In this document: in pieces, positions 45,154-56,579 of the stretch
Position numbering within the stretch: the first letter of the stretch is position 1
Layout of the letters: every line of letters starts with the position of its first letter
From: Rhodocollybia butyracea
Taxonomy: Eukaryota > Basidiomycota > Agaricomycetes > Agaricales > Omphalotaceae
DNA: 64,000 nucleotides
Assembly: GCA_015501585.1 (NCBI GenBank)
Contig: JADNRY010000174.1
Location: 62,001 to 126,000 of the forward strand
Direction: 5' to 3'
Made by a program: the position numbers and the translations under genes
Notes under the pieces: generated by a model
Databases searched by the model: none
What the model was told of the DNA's origin: nothing
The model's input: the letters and a program-made list of their open reading frames with translations, nothing else

Positions 45154-46681
45154 TCACTGGACCGGGTACACTACTTTTTCCCCTTCCCCTTCGATATTAA
45201 TGGTCATCCGAAGGGCTGGAATACCTGGGAAATTATATCGTCCGCTCTGCAAGAAGAGGTTTGATTCCGGAGCAATGTCTATGAAGGTGTAAAGACATAC
45301 TATCTGAGACCACCCTGATACCAATATCTTGTCAGCCATGTATAGTACAAGACCACGATATAAATGCTCACAAGAATTTCCGCTTACAGCGTAGGGAAGA
45401 GCGGTCATCCATCGTTTCACTTCGCTGCTTAGTGTAGGATCAGCTAGAGCTTGTTTGGTTGACTCCATGAGCTTCCTTGAGCTTCGAACTATGATATTGG
45501 ATATCTCGGCCATGGCTTCCTCTTCTGTCGATACCAGGCCATACTTTTGTATCATGCTGACTCCATTCTCTTCTTCAAAATTGGCCGTCTTATCTTTGGC
45601 AAGGGAGACTATATCTGCAGAATTCCTACCTATAAGCCAAGTTCACGACTTTGAATGCCGTTACCTACCGTTGACTAGAAAGCAAATGACTATGAGTATG
45701 TTATATTATTAGATTTGTCTTCAAAATTGATTGAGTTTCCTTTTACCTGATGCGTTATCTTCGGCCTCCCTCACAACAGGGTAAGCAAGCTCCTCATCGG
45801 TAAGGCGGCATTCCATTGCATAGCGAGTGAGAGACCATGTCCAGTTCTGGGGAGAAGGTACAGTTAGAGCAATAGCTTGCCTGCCAAGTTAGATAGATCA
45901 CAGACTGCTGCTGAGTTGTGGACCTTGTGTATCAACCATCCGTCGAAGTTCTCAGGAAGGGGACGGCCATGCGAGCTGGGACACGTTGGGAAGTTTATGT
46001 GGAGATGCATCCTTCGTTTGTAAATTACTTACATATACCATTCTTTCAGTGCACGAGTTATTTGATCAAACTCTAGAGCAGTGCAGCTTTGCTGGATGCT
46101 ACGCCAAATATCGTCAGTAATCACTTCCCAATAGAGGTTTGAGTCAGGTTTCTGATGATGAATGTATCGTTTAGCGGTGGACTTGCAAGTATCAGAAGAG
46201 ATCTTGGATATTAACCTTGTTGCCAGAAATGACCTGCAAAAGATTTGGCATGCTTTTGTATAAAACCTATTAATTGGTTAGTACAGTGGTTAGTTTTTGA
46301 TAGTACAAGTTCTGTAGATCACATACATCGACTTCGATCATATCATCAATCAAGAAGGCCCAAGTTGTCGCCCTGCCCGTCAGCACCAGCCTTTCCCAGT
46401 GCTCGGTATCTGGTATCGCTATTATATGTATTTTTTACATGAGGATTTCCGAGAGTAATGGCTGAGGACTGACTTTTAGCAGTAAAATCTGCAAGAATAC
46501 TGCGAGAAAAGTGTTGTCGGGCAGCCTCAGTTTTGAAAGGCCAACACTTGAGGAAATAATCTTCACTATCTTTTAGAATCCCAGACCTCCGGGAATGCTG
46601 TCGGGCGGGAGGAAAGATAGATTTGCCTAGGAAAATTGACATAGGAGATGTCTTAGTGTGAATAGTGTGAATAGATGTCAT
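45154..46681 (-). CDS. Aristolochene-synthase-like terpene cyclase
   Basis: This is a third class I terpene synthase type. Exon 1 (46681-46474) encodes LKCWPFKTEAARQHF, the characteristic fungal N-terminal W-P-F/W motif. The next exon gives TGRATTWAFLIDDMIEVD, with the DDxxE metal motif. Small exons follow: SNLYWEVITDDIWRSIQQSC; then HGRPLPENFDGW; then WTWSLTRYAMECRLTDEELA. An intron ending CTGCAG joins VN to DIVSLAKD, giving NDxxSxxKD with Asp in the last position. Two late introns create SGNSWWSQISGRYN, supplying the Arg-Tyr pair, and the frame stops at 45154. This makes about eight introns and roughly 360 residues. The frame holds through all junctions, so the gene is probably functional. 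A 5' duplicate of exons 1-2 lies at 60.1-60.5 kb. Confidence 0.8.
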
Positions 46682-48055
46682 GTAGGGGGAAGGGGATAGC
46701 GCAGAATTGTCAGAACATCCAGGTTATAATGATTAGAGAGAAAGATATATACCATGCTACCCAAAGTAGGATCAATGAGTGTTGTAAATATCCACAGGGA
46801 CTGAAGTGAGCTGTGAGGCTCAGATTGATCAATGGAAAGATGAGAGCTGTAGGTAGTAGTGTCTTAGAGGGGGCCTTATATACTGTGCAGAATAATATAT
46901 GCATCTGGTACATAACAAGCTAGTATTAACCGGACGAGTAATGATTGGTAAGTACTCCGGAGTTGTATCAGTCCGAGAAGCGTTACATACAACAGTTGGA
47001 CTCTTGGTGAGACTTCCGATTTGACCGATATAGGCGATCAAAGTGAGGCTCCGACGGTTGATTCCATGTGGTCTCGATCAACTTGAGCATTTGTTACCTC
47101 CAACGATCCACCCTGGCTACTCCCACTGCTTCCAGCTTCCGTATCGTCCGGATAATGACACATTAATGCATTTACTTCCTCAAAATTCAGTCAACTAGAT
47201 GACTTGGGAAGGGATTAATTAGGCAAACTTGATTTTGATATTTTCTCCCACCTGCTGTAAGCCTGTACGGCTACTTATGCCAGTCAAAAATATCAGCAAA
47301 CTCACAGGAGTGTACTATGGGTGTTAGGAATCATCCGGCAACAGGGTACTTCCGATTTTCGAAATAAGTATTTACAAAGTTATGAGCGATTTGTACAAAA
47401 TCGGATGATCCCTAACAACCATAGTAAGCAGATACTTATACAGTAGATCCGGTGTAATCGAAGTCCCCGTTAATATCCACTACTGTCCTAGGACTCAATG
47501 AATCATGAATGCGTTGTGTCCGCTGCCGCCTGTGTTAATCAATATTTGGTTAACTAGTCATGTAATTGCATATCCGGTGTAATCACAATGCCTGTTCAAG
47601 GTTCATACGTACTTCGTTTATGTATACCGGGCTGAGACTTCACCGTATTAATTAATGCACACGTCCTCGGCTACACTGCGTCCTCGGGGACACCATGCAT
47701 GTAAGGCCACGGTGTAAACACGATGCAAAGGACAGCAATCGACTTATCTGTTGCTTTTTTGAAAGCATGCGAAGAGTCAGAATCCCGAGGCCTTCAGTAC
47801 TAGTAGCTCCAAGTCTCACGTTACATGTTAGCAGCGAAAACGGCTAACTGGTCCAGGCAGGACAGCAACAGGAGCTTTCAACCCATAAGCAGCGAACCTA
47901 CACGCACAAATACCTCCAACGAGTCACACTTACGCCTACGCCTACACTTTCCACCGCACAATATGCATCACAGGCAATTGAAAAGAACAAGCTTTCTTTC
48001 ATCTATCATCGACAAGGGTAAAACGCTAAAAAATGCAAAAAAAAAAAACATTCAA
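46682..48055. repeat. Upstream flank of the third synthase, duplicated at 60.5-62.1 kb
   Basis: Stretches next to the synthase start (GATTAGAGAGAAAGATATATAC), near 47.28 kb (TTATGCCAGTCAAAAATATC, AACTCACAGGA) and near 47.74 kb (CGACTTATCTGTTG, GAATCCCGAGGCC) recur in the same order at 60.54, 60.69 and 62.03-62.09 kb. The partner is interrupted by an ankyrin fragment and a MITE. No gene is supported here. Confidence 0.55.
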
Positions 48056-48891
48056 TTACAGGCCTTCCAGTAAATAATGGCATTTGTGGAAAAAACTTTT
48101 TTGTCCGAAAATTTTGAGAAACCCGAAACGGCAGCTTTAGGCGCTGGCAGATTTGCGTCGAGCTCGCTTTCGAGACAGATTCCTCGCTCAAATCTCAATA
48201 GTTTTCCTTGAATTTTTCTTCATGTGGTGCCGAAGTGTAGATACTGCTATTTGAGTGCAACAATTGTGTAAAAAGCTAGTTTCATTCACAAGTTAGAGAT
48301 TTTTTGTACAAATTGGTAGCTTGGAGAATATAACACAAATTGTTTGCTGAATTTATCCCTCGAGAGTATCTAGAGGTAATTGGATGTTCTATAAAAACCG
48401 CAATGATAGGGAGAAACAACGAAATAGCTAGTTTGCGTAGTAGAAGGATGATTATAAGCAGTGCAGAGGTGCTCGAAGAAACAGGGGATCACAGTAAGCC
48501 ATTGAGCAAAGTAAATCGATTATATTGCATTCAAGGGTTATCCAAGAGATATATAGGGATTATCTGTAGCGATCTGTAGCAGAATACATAAGAAAACTAT
48601 AGCGGAAGCAAGCTGAATATGCCACGTACCAGTGGACCCGAAACCGCTTTCATCTGCTCACTTCCATCCAAGCCAATAGCCTATTTTTGCACCCATAGAG
48701 CATTAGTAGAGCTTCGGCGCTGAATGAAGAAAAATTCAAGGAAAACTACTGAGATTTGAGCGAGGAATCTGTCTCGAAAGCGAGCTCGACGCAAATCTGC
48801 CAGCGCCTAAAGCTGCCGTTTCGGGTTTCTCAAAATTTTCGGACAAAAAAGTTTTTTCCACAAATGCCATTATTTACTGGAAGGCCTGTAA
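48056..48891. mobile_element. MITE with 169-bp near-perfect terminal inverted repeats
   Basis: Left arm 48056-48224 and right arm 48723-48891 differ at a single base (CAATAG versus CAGTAG). The ends read TTACAGGCCTTCCAG and its inverse CTGGAAGGCCTGTAA, so insertion at TA is likely, as for Tc1/mariner-type elements. The inner 500 bp includes a 79-codon frame without a transposase motif, so it is non-autonomous. The arm identity implies recent origin. Confidence 0.88.
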
Positions 48892-48949
48892 TACAATCGT
48901 TCCTACAAGTCCTTATATTGCGTTGAAAAACAAGAGCAAGACTAGATAA

Positions 48950-50620
48950 ACAAGACTAGACAAAGTGAACAAGAGGAGATGAGAATGGGCACGAGTCCAC
49001 GCACCACATACACCACACTCATATCACATAGTTCACCATAGCCCCGGCGCCACCCAAACGCCCCACCCCGATAATCTCAAACGGCCGTGGGGTGAGAGAA
49101 TGGCGATCATAGCGTAGACGATTATTTTTGTCGGGACTGCATGGGCAAAACGAAGGGGATTAGACGTTAAGGATGGTATAACCCGCAGATGTGAGGATAT
49201 TAGGATATGAGGAAGGAGTGAAAGAGTGAAAGAGGAACGAAAGAACGATAGACGAAAGGAAGAGACGAAGAAAGGAGATGAGAAGAGATGGAGGAATGAA
49301 AATCGAAAGAGAGGGAAAACGATAACAAAAAAATGCTCAGCGAGCGACCTAAAAGAAAGAAAGGCAAGGAAAGAAAGAGAGACCTTTACCATCCGCGTCA
49401 TCATGCCTATGTTGTGTCACCCCGCGTCCCACGTTCTTCTCCTCACCCGGAATCAAGACAGTCAAATTTATCGTTCTAGCGACACCTTTTGTCTCGTTCT
49501 TGAATCCTCAATTACGCTTTAGCGCGGCTTTCATTCCCGTACGACTCTCCAAGGGCGTATCCCCTGGCCCACTCCCAGCCCCAACCCCTCATTCTCAACA
49601 CCGACCGTCAACAGATATATAACCGATGGAATCGGACGCATAATCCTCAATCCGAGCCCGCTTTCAGCGCGGAAGATGGGCGGGAGCGAAACCCCGGGGA
49701 GGAACGTTGCGCGGGGACGCTAGACGAAGATAAGAAGATGCCGAGGGTGACTTTCAACAGCGCGGTGGAGAGGAGGCAGGCGGAATGTGTGGGAGGCGAG
49801 GATTGCACCCAGGTGCCGGAAGGGTGGGCGTGCAGGTGCACCAAGCATAAGCATGGGCATTGGCGTAGACATAGACATTGATAGGTTTGCTCTGGCTCCG
49901 AGAAATAAATGTTTTAAACTCTCCCCCATAGCCCAACCATCAGTAAAATCGACGTGAGGAGGAACGAGGGCGAAAGAGGCGACTGGGAGAGTCTCATCGC
50001 GAAGGCAGTCGACGCAGAAGTGGTAGAAGCACCCACGACGCAACCAACGACCCACGGCTGCAACTTGTCGGACGCGCCAAGCCACCACACCCACATACGA
50101 TCCATCTTAAGTTCTCGTACAGCACAAAGCGGCCTGGAAGGTCGGTACTTCAGTGACAACCCATGGCCACCAGACTACGGCTCCCAGCACGTAGCCTGCG
50201 AGACGATCGATAACCAAATGCAACGCGATATGGATCGGCCGTAGGACAATGGGCAACGCGTAGACGATGAAGGAAGTGGTATGTCCGTGGTTTGGATGTG
50301 GTATACGGATGGAATAGGTTTGTAGACGTCGTCGTAGAAGAATAAAGCGACAGATGGCATTTGTCGAGTGGCTTGATGGGAAACCATATGCGAGGTGATA
50401 ATTCTCGTAGGACTGATGAGAGCAGTTAGCAGTAGTAAGGGTGTGAACGCGTCGGAGAAGCCAAGAAATGTGACAAGACAGAGGCAAGAAGAGTCAAAAC
50501 CGAAACAGCAAACGGCACACGTGAAAAAAGAAGTGCAGGAGAAGGAGAGGACCGGACAAGAGAGTAAAAACAGATACAGTGCAGTAGCGTTTGCGGCATT
50601 GTTATACACTCACTTGCGAG
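48950..50620 (-). pseudogene. PAP2 phosphatase-like copy P6, decayed
   Basis: Minus-strand landmarks: an N-terminal hydrophobic exon from about 50600, YHLAYGFPSSHSTNAI near 50370 with an intact SxxH motif, PIHIALHLVIDRLAGYVLG near 50230 for the third motif, a junction exon, and a final exon reading KIIVYAMIAILS near 49125. A frameshift follows directly after the SxxH motif and further shifts separate the rest. The orientation matches the other copies. The R of the third motif is lost. Confidence 0.68.
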
Positions 50621-50679
50621 CACACTGTAGTAGTCATTCTAAGCTTCAACAGTCCCGCGTCACGCGTCACGGCCAGCAG

Positions 50680-51250
50680 TCCCTCGATTCGATCGAGTAG
50701 CCGGGCATGCTAGCCGTAAATATAGTTTATCGAATAAGCTTGGTCGTCAAAGCGACTCAGCTAGCAGTGAAAGAGTTGTATAGTGATGGACTTGATATGA
50801 ATGTGGATGTGGTCGACTAACCTTTGCATCTACACAGAATCTTTTCTCTCGCTCCCGTGGCTCTGACACATTCTGATCTCGATATATCTCTTGTAATGAC
50901 CGGTAGTGTTGGTGATGTGATCTCTGTTTACATCAATGACAGAGGTTTCGTTAATGGAAAGATCGTGAGTACCAGACATGGCTTGTGCTTGCGCTTGGGA
51001 GGAGTGCATCGATTGTCAAGAGAAGAGGCAAATAGTTACTGTTGCTTATGAAATAGGTCCCACGGGGAAAAGCCGCCCGCAGCCCGCCTATCGGATACCG
51101 TATGATTATCACCGTGGGCCAGTGCAGCCACAGCTGCCTTTAACGACTCGGCACTCGAAACGGAAGCCAGGCGATTGATACTTGAAGAGTTCTAGGAGGA
51201 ATAAGGATAGCCGGATAGAAGCTGACGAAGGGCGAAGTGGTATGAGATGA
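50680..51250. repeat. Segmental duplicate of 6.3-6.95 kb
   Basis: Same block as described at 6300-6960. Here it is still attached to the 5' end of a PAP2 relic, which shows that the block is the upstream region of that gene. A deletion relative to the 6.8 kb copy removes the stretch around GCATTTATGGAATCTGG. Confidence 0.65.
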
Positions 51251-51688
51251 GATAGAAGAAGTAGTGACGCTTCCACAACGTGTCAGCAGCAAAGTCTAAT
51301 TTTCCATTGTTTTGAAGGTCGGGGTCCACCGGCACCCATAAGCGCTAAGCTTGTAAGTACAGCTGAGGATTTGATTGCCGTCGTCACGACCCGTCTACCA
51401 GTATCATACAACTCCATGGCCCCTCATTTGTATGCGATGCATAGTGTATATGGCCCGGGTGGGCGTGCTGCATGGGTACAGCACAAGCACAGCGCTGGGG
51501 CACGCTTATCATGGATATGGATGAAGTAAGTGTCATTTCCAGGCAGAATAGTACCAGCGCCGCATCCTAAGACTGTCAAAATCACTGAAGCTATCCCCTC
51601 AGGAGAGGATAGCCTTCTCTTCAGATCAGAATCTGCAAAATAAGAGGCAGGGAACTAACTTCCAATTGGGTATGGCTCTTCTTTCAAT

Positions 51689-51854
51689 TCCCTGGTAGTA
51701 TATGGATTATGGATTATGGATTACACGGCCCAATCAGCCTAAGCTGACGTGGTCCGCAAGGGAAACATCGGTTAGTACACGCACCTGTCATGTTCTTGGC
51801 TTGATAGGGCAGTATTAATCGCGCGAAAGCTGGGTTCGACTCCCAGCCAGGGAG
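51689..51854 (+). pseudogene. tRNA-Asp(GTC) gene copy disrupted in the D arm
   Basis: The acceptor stem (TCCCTGG with CCAGGGA), the T arm (CTGGGTTCGACTCCCAG, perfect stem) and the anticodon CCTGTCA with a downstream intron are all intact. About 65 nt (ATTATGGATTATGGATTACA onward) is inserted between TAGTATAT and CGGTTAGT, destroying the D loop and internal A box. Without that insert it would be a good intron-containing tRNA-Asp. Confidence 0.7.
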
Positions 51855-52283
51855 CTGTATGGTCTATCATTCTCTGGTTTCAGTTGTTTTTGACCATCTC
51901 AAATGGGCTTCTTATTTTCACTTCATTATCCAAATCCAAATTACCTTCTCCCCTCACTAGGTCTGGTTCCAAGCCAATCTCCAAGTCTCACGTTTGGTGA
52001 AAATGGCTACCAGTAACCAGTGGCAGAAAAGTAGCCAGAACCTTTGAACATAGCATGGCCCAAGTTCCAACCTAGCAACAAATTATCTGTAGGCCCAGTA
52101 TAACTGTATATGACTGCAAAAATTGCTGAAGAGGGAGCTATCTCCTCAGGACTCAGGAGAGGATAGTTAATTATGAGAGGGTAGTTACTATAATACTTAT
52201 GGTGCAGTCCTCTTCAAACCAGAATAAGCTGAAGCCACAAACTGATGAGCTGATTTCCAATTAGGAACGACTTTGGTTTTTAA

Positions 52284-52386
52284 TTCCTGGTAGTATGTTG
52301 GTTAGTACGCGCGCCTGTCATTTGATACTTGTATCCGAAATATTCATTACTCACGTGAAAGCAAGGTTCGACTCCCAGCCAGGGAG
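52284..52386 (+). pseudogene. tRNA-Asp(GTC)-like gene with intron, probably decayed
   Basis: The acceptor stem TTCCTGG/CCAGGGA pairs with one G-T. The D arm (TAGTATGTTGGTTAGT) and the anticodon stem start CGCGCCTGTCA are preserved. The T stem reads CAAGG against CCCAG, with two mismatches. An intron of about 30 nt lies after A37. It could still be transcribed, but folding is doubtful. Confidence 0.55.
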
Positions 52387-52659
52387 CTGTATTGGCTCTA
52401 TCTGGCTTGGAGTTTTTTTGACCACCCCAGCTGGGCTACAGTGGGCTTCTCATCAACCTCATCAGCCAAATCCTAATGTCCTTTACCACCTCACTAGGCC
52501 TAGCTCCAAGTTCCAAACTCCAAGTCTCAGGTTAACAGTGAAAATGGCTACTGGCAGAAAAGCAGCCGGAACCTTCAACCATAAGTATTCCAACCTCTTC
52601 AAATTTCGGTGTAGGCCCAGTCTATGGCACAAAACTCTTCTCACTGGGAACATGAATGG

Positions 52660-52930
52660 AGCCATGCCTGTGCGTTTTGAGCCTTGTTGTACCAATGGCA
52701 TGATCAACGTTGTTGAGGACACTGTGTACACTCCGTCGTGCGCCCACAACACATGTTTGTTCTGCTTAATTAGATCACTGGATCAGAAGCTCTGCATGCT
52801 CGCACAGCCATCGATAGTCTTAAAGTGTACATGAGATCAAGGACGATAAGAAAAATGGCTTTAATCACAGCGGAATACGCCCTCTCGCCGAGATTGATAA
52901 GTCGGATCTGGTGAAATCAAGAATCTGCTG
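52660..52930 (-). pseudogene. FunK1-type kinase fragment, second relic
   Basis: Aligned with the relic at 7.8-8.07 kb (plus-strand GTACCAATGGCATGATCAA, GTTGTTGAGGACAC, AAGCTCTGCATGC, TCACAGCGGAATAC). It is more decayed: the HHDIS-equivalent codons are lost and the frame is broken. Confidence 0.5.
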
Positions 52931-52950
52931 TAGTTCCATCAGCGGATCTG

Positions 52951-53628
52951 GCACAGGGGTAAAGACTGTGGCAGTTGATCATCAGGCAACCGCGTTTAAC
53001 GCAGCGGGAGTGTGGTGACCCCAGTTGCCTATGCATATTTGGTTATCGCTCTTGTTCCTCGACCACCGTCATGGTCGACGGTCGTCACAGCTCCACTTAC
53101 CGTGAGTGTCGACGGTCCCGTATGCATCAACAGGTACACTCTGTTTATGTTTGTCATCATAGCCTTCACACATGGGGGTAAGAGGACAACGGCAAATGGA
53201 TTACCTAGTCTACATACTAGGTGTATAGCCTGTGAGTCTTTACATCAGTGGCAAAATGCCCGAGCAAGTTCAACAGCGTATAATCTACTGCATGACAACA
53301 TACAAGTGAGTACTAAGTACTATGACAGAGACAAAATAACCAACAAGAGAGTAGTTCAGTGTTCACATGTAGTTACAACCCGTATGCCAAGTTTCATCTT
53401 TTATTTGACAATGCACGTGTATAATAAGTATTTTGGCCATTCAAAGCCAAGATGTAAAGCATCAAGCAACGATCAAGTATATCTACCGTGCCGAAGTGTC
53501 GGCATCAAGTACATCAAAAGTACGCTACGTAGCTTCTCAGCCTCCTCTACATTTGTCTCAACTTTCATGAAGTGGCAATAGACTACTCTGAACTACATTG
53601 TGTATTCCAGATTCCAATCACTTATCTA
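52951..53628. other. No gene supported
   Basis: A 189-codon plus-strand frame (53012-53581) is open but low in recognisable features and has no exon partners. It is probably chance. Confidence 0.4.
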
Positions 53629-54794
53629 CTAAGGGCTGTATACTGCTTCTGCTTCCATCAAGTCCTGTACTGCCTTCAATACTGTTCCCGGTCTACCACG
53701 ACCATCATACCCCACCTTCCTCATCCACTCTTCTAAGCTCTTGATACGGTTTGGATGAATGCGTGTCAAGAGATCTAAGTCTACCACTCCATTCACTCCA
53801 TCATGGTAGTAATGCCAAAAAGCGGTAAAGTTCTCTCGCCAAGACATACTGGATTCGTCCTGGGATACATCTTGGCCTGCATGCCAGTTCATGGGCGCGT
53901 CTGGGTAAGGCTCTGCTGATGCAAAGTACTCCTCGAATGGTACAGACTTGTGAACCCCGTTCTTACCCGTTACTGCGGTAAATGTGTTGGCAATGTCCTC
54001 GAAGCTGACATAGTCTGTGACTACTTGAAGGTCCATTCCTGCCGACTCTGAAACATTGTCAAAGAGCCACAAGCTGTAATGCCCAATGTCTTCAACGGCA
54101 ATCAGAGGAAGTTTTCCCTTCTCTAATGGATGTAAAAACAATGATTTGAGTCAAGTGAAGATGCTTAGATATGCGTAATACTACTCACTGGCTGGATTGA
54201 TCCAGGCAAAGGAGCCATCTAGCTGCTCTTTGGGAACAAAAATTCCGTCGACGAGCATATCGACATATGGGCATGTCGAAAGTATGGAGCTTTTCATACC
54301 TGCTTGCCCATGAGCAAGTATAAAATCACTAACCCTTCCTTTTGCATCCCCATGGGCAAAGTGGTACTTCTTGTCCCAGTTTGCTTTTTTGAGCGCATAC
54401 GCCGTGTTACCCCAGATGTAATGCTGTACGCCTTCGTACCGGGCAATCTCATATGCCCTGATTCCGTAGAAAAGTTCATTTTTCTCGCCAAGAGTAAACG
54501 AGTCAAGATTGACCCATGCCCCATAGACGCCACTGAGAGCTCTGTGCAGGTCGTCTTGGCTGTCTTGTCGGCCTTCGATCAATGTGACGTTAGGTAATCT
54601 GGCAAGTCGTTGGGCACGGCAAGATTTTACATTGCGAGTGAGAATTCTAACGCGATATCGTTTGCTTCCTGATAATGCTGAAGGTCGCAAGATCAGACAC
54701 GTCCACGAACTTGACAATGGTGCTTACCTTCAACCACTGAAATTCCTTGGGCGCCGGTGCCTCCAATCACAAGAATTTCCTCCAAATCAGCCAT
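53629..54794 (-). CDS. NmrA-like NAD(P)-binding protein
   Basis: Atypical SDR of the NmrA/isoflavone-reductase-like group: a Rossmann protein that acts as a redox sensor or as a reductase on small molecules. The start ATG at 54794 gives ILVIGGTGAQGISVVE, the dinucleotide-binding motif GGTGAQG. Intron 1 (near 54727-54672) joins it to ALSGSKRYRVRILTRNV, the usual second strand with basic residues for NADP. Further landmarks are GAWVNLDSF, HYIWGNTAYALKK and an internal second intron near 54180-54142. The C-terminal part has VEDIGHYSLWLFDN, a typical NmrA feature, and ends LMEAEAVYSP. The length of about 340 residues is normal for the family. It lies 7 kb from the nearest synthase, so a tailoring role is possible but only by proximity. 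Confidence 0.85.
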
Positions 54795-56234
54795 GATCAA
54801 AAAGCTTCTGTTAAAAGCCCCGTCGTTGGAAGGAGGAAGGAAGGAAGTGAACTGCATTACTCCCACTTAAATACTGTTTTCCTCCCAGGACTCCACTCTG
54901 AAGTTCAATCGTAACTGGGTAAGCTGCGAATCAAATAGACTTTTCACTGGAGAGCCAAGCGGAGACCTTCTATCAGATTCCGGATAATGCCGGTGACTTA
55001 TTCTTTCTCGCTTTTACCGCGTCTGTTCGCAAACTTAGGTATGAAACACTATTTTTGTGAGCCATCGCCCGATACCTGTCTCTGAGTACTAAAGCCGTGA
55101 GCTTCAATCTCGGCGTAGCAATACATGTTTGACTGCCATGGGTATCTTTTCTCCGTTGTCTTGAGGTATCATCGGCAAATCCACAAATATATAACCTTTG
55201 GTAACACTGTTATACCCCATCATACCATCCCGAGATCCAATTAAATATGCCGCCAGTATTGTACACCAATTATACCCACTGAAATTACCCGCATAAGGGT
55301 CAAAAATGGATTGATGGTAAAAATCACGCTTCTAAATCTTGTTCTAGAAGAGGCTCTCCGGGGGCTCCGATAATGAGTGGTGAACCCAAATACTTGGCCC
55401 CGATGAGTTAGGGTTTTTGGCCGAACCGAATTTCCTTCAGACCCCCAAAATTTGACAGGTTTTAATCCCATATTAGCCCAGTGTCTAAACTACAGAAAAA
55501 CTTTTTTCAAACGATTCAAGCTATCCTGAAGCCCAAAATTCTCACCTTCACCCAGTTTGTGAGAAGTAGAATTAGATCTCTGAGGTCAAAATCATGTCAG
55601 AATTTGACCATTCTTGACCGAATGTTTGTTCTGCCCTCCGTCAACAGCGGCACTTTTTCACCAAACCTGTACATGGGTGTGAATGAACCAACATCAGACC
55701 CATTTTGACTAAACAGTTAGTATATGCCCTCACCTTCCTCTCCCCCTCTTCTAAAGTTTCTAAACTCTTTTTTCTCAAAGTTGGGAGGCTACCACACTGC
55801 GGCACGTAATCCGATTGGATCGTATGTCACCTGTTGGCGTGAAACGGTTTGCGCTCGCTTTGGCCGACCAAAGCGCTTGAGTGTCCGCTCATTGTGGCTG
55901 TGCTCATTTTTTGGGTCACGGGTGAACATTGGATTCGCTTTCGCTCACTCAATAAAAGCACAGACAAACCCAGTACGACGGTTTGGCACTGGGCTTAATT
56001 ACCAGGTACAACAATTTCTATTGAACCTTGATAATCATATGAGCTTTGTACAAAGGTTGAATGCAAGGCATGCATAGTTCCGGCCTGACCACATGCATAC
56101 AGCCATTTCATAGCTATTGATGGGACTGAGAGGTGCTCCTGGCATTGAGTAACTGTGGAACTTTGTCTAAAGTATTCTATCTGGCTGTCTACTAATTTTT
56201 TTCAAGTTCTTCATTGAATTCTGAGCGAGAATTA
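54795..56234. other. Intergenic, no gene supported
   Basis: The NmrA promoter is at the left edge. Two open frames (55481-55708 and 55724-56077) lack recognisable domains. The text around 55.3-55.6 kb reads like decayed repeat, but no second copy was found in this window. Confidence 0.35.
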
Positions 56235-56390
56235 CACTGCTGCAAATCAACATAAATTTTTGTGGAAGTAGTAAAATTATGTTAAACCTGTGTGAAGGTA
56301 GTAAGATTATGTTAAAATTGTATGAAACTCATACAATTTAAACATAATTTTACTATTTGCACCAAAATTTATGGTGATTTGCATGCAGTG
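56235..56390. mobile_element. Small palindromic MITE with TTA target duplication
   Basis: The left end CACTGCTGCAAATCAACATA and the inverted right end CACTGCATGCAAATCACCAT form the termini. The inner part (GTATGAAACTCATAC with AATTATGTT arms) continues the hairpin. TTA flanks both sides (56232-56234 and 56391-56393). At 156 bp it has no coding capacity. Confidence 0.8.
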
Positions 56391-56579
56391 TTACCGATGA
56401 ATACCCGGAATTATTATTACATTCTACGCAGTTGCTATCCTCCTCGATGCAGGCATGTTTGGCATTTTTGTTGATTTACCTTGGTTGGGACCGTTCGGCC
56501 CCGCACTCTTCCCACACTTTATGAGATCTACTACTGGTTCTGCGCCAGTGGACGATAACTTCTTATTTATTATATCACT

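Larger units (their letters stand above)
51500..52950. repeat. Two tandem copies of the composite tRNA-Asp/kinase block
   Basis: Units at about 51.5-52.1 and 52.1-52.95 kb match 7.19-8.07 kb. Only the second keeps the kinase-like tail. The first has a 65-bp insertion inside its tRNA segment. Confidence 0.6.

Noticed and set aside
48340..48579. 79-codon ORF inside the MITE
   Set aside because: Too short for a transposase and without DDE-type spacing. The element is non-autonomous.
12400..50620. RIP-type mutation as cause of decay of the repeats
   Set aside because: The lesions seen are mainly small indels, with no visible C-to-T bias, and RIP is not established in most mushroom-forming fungi.
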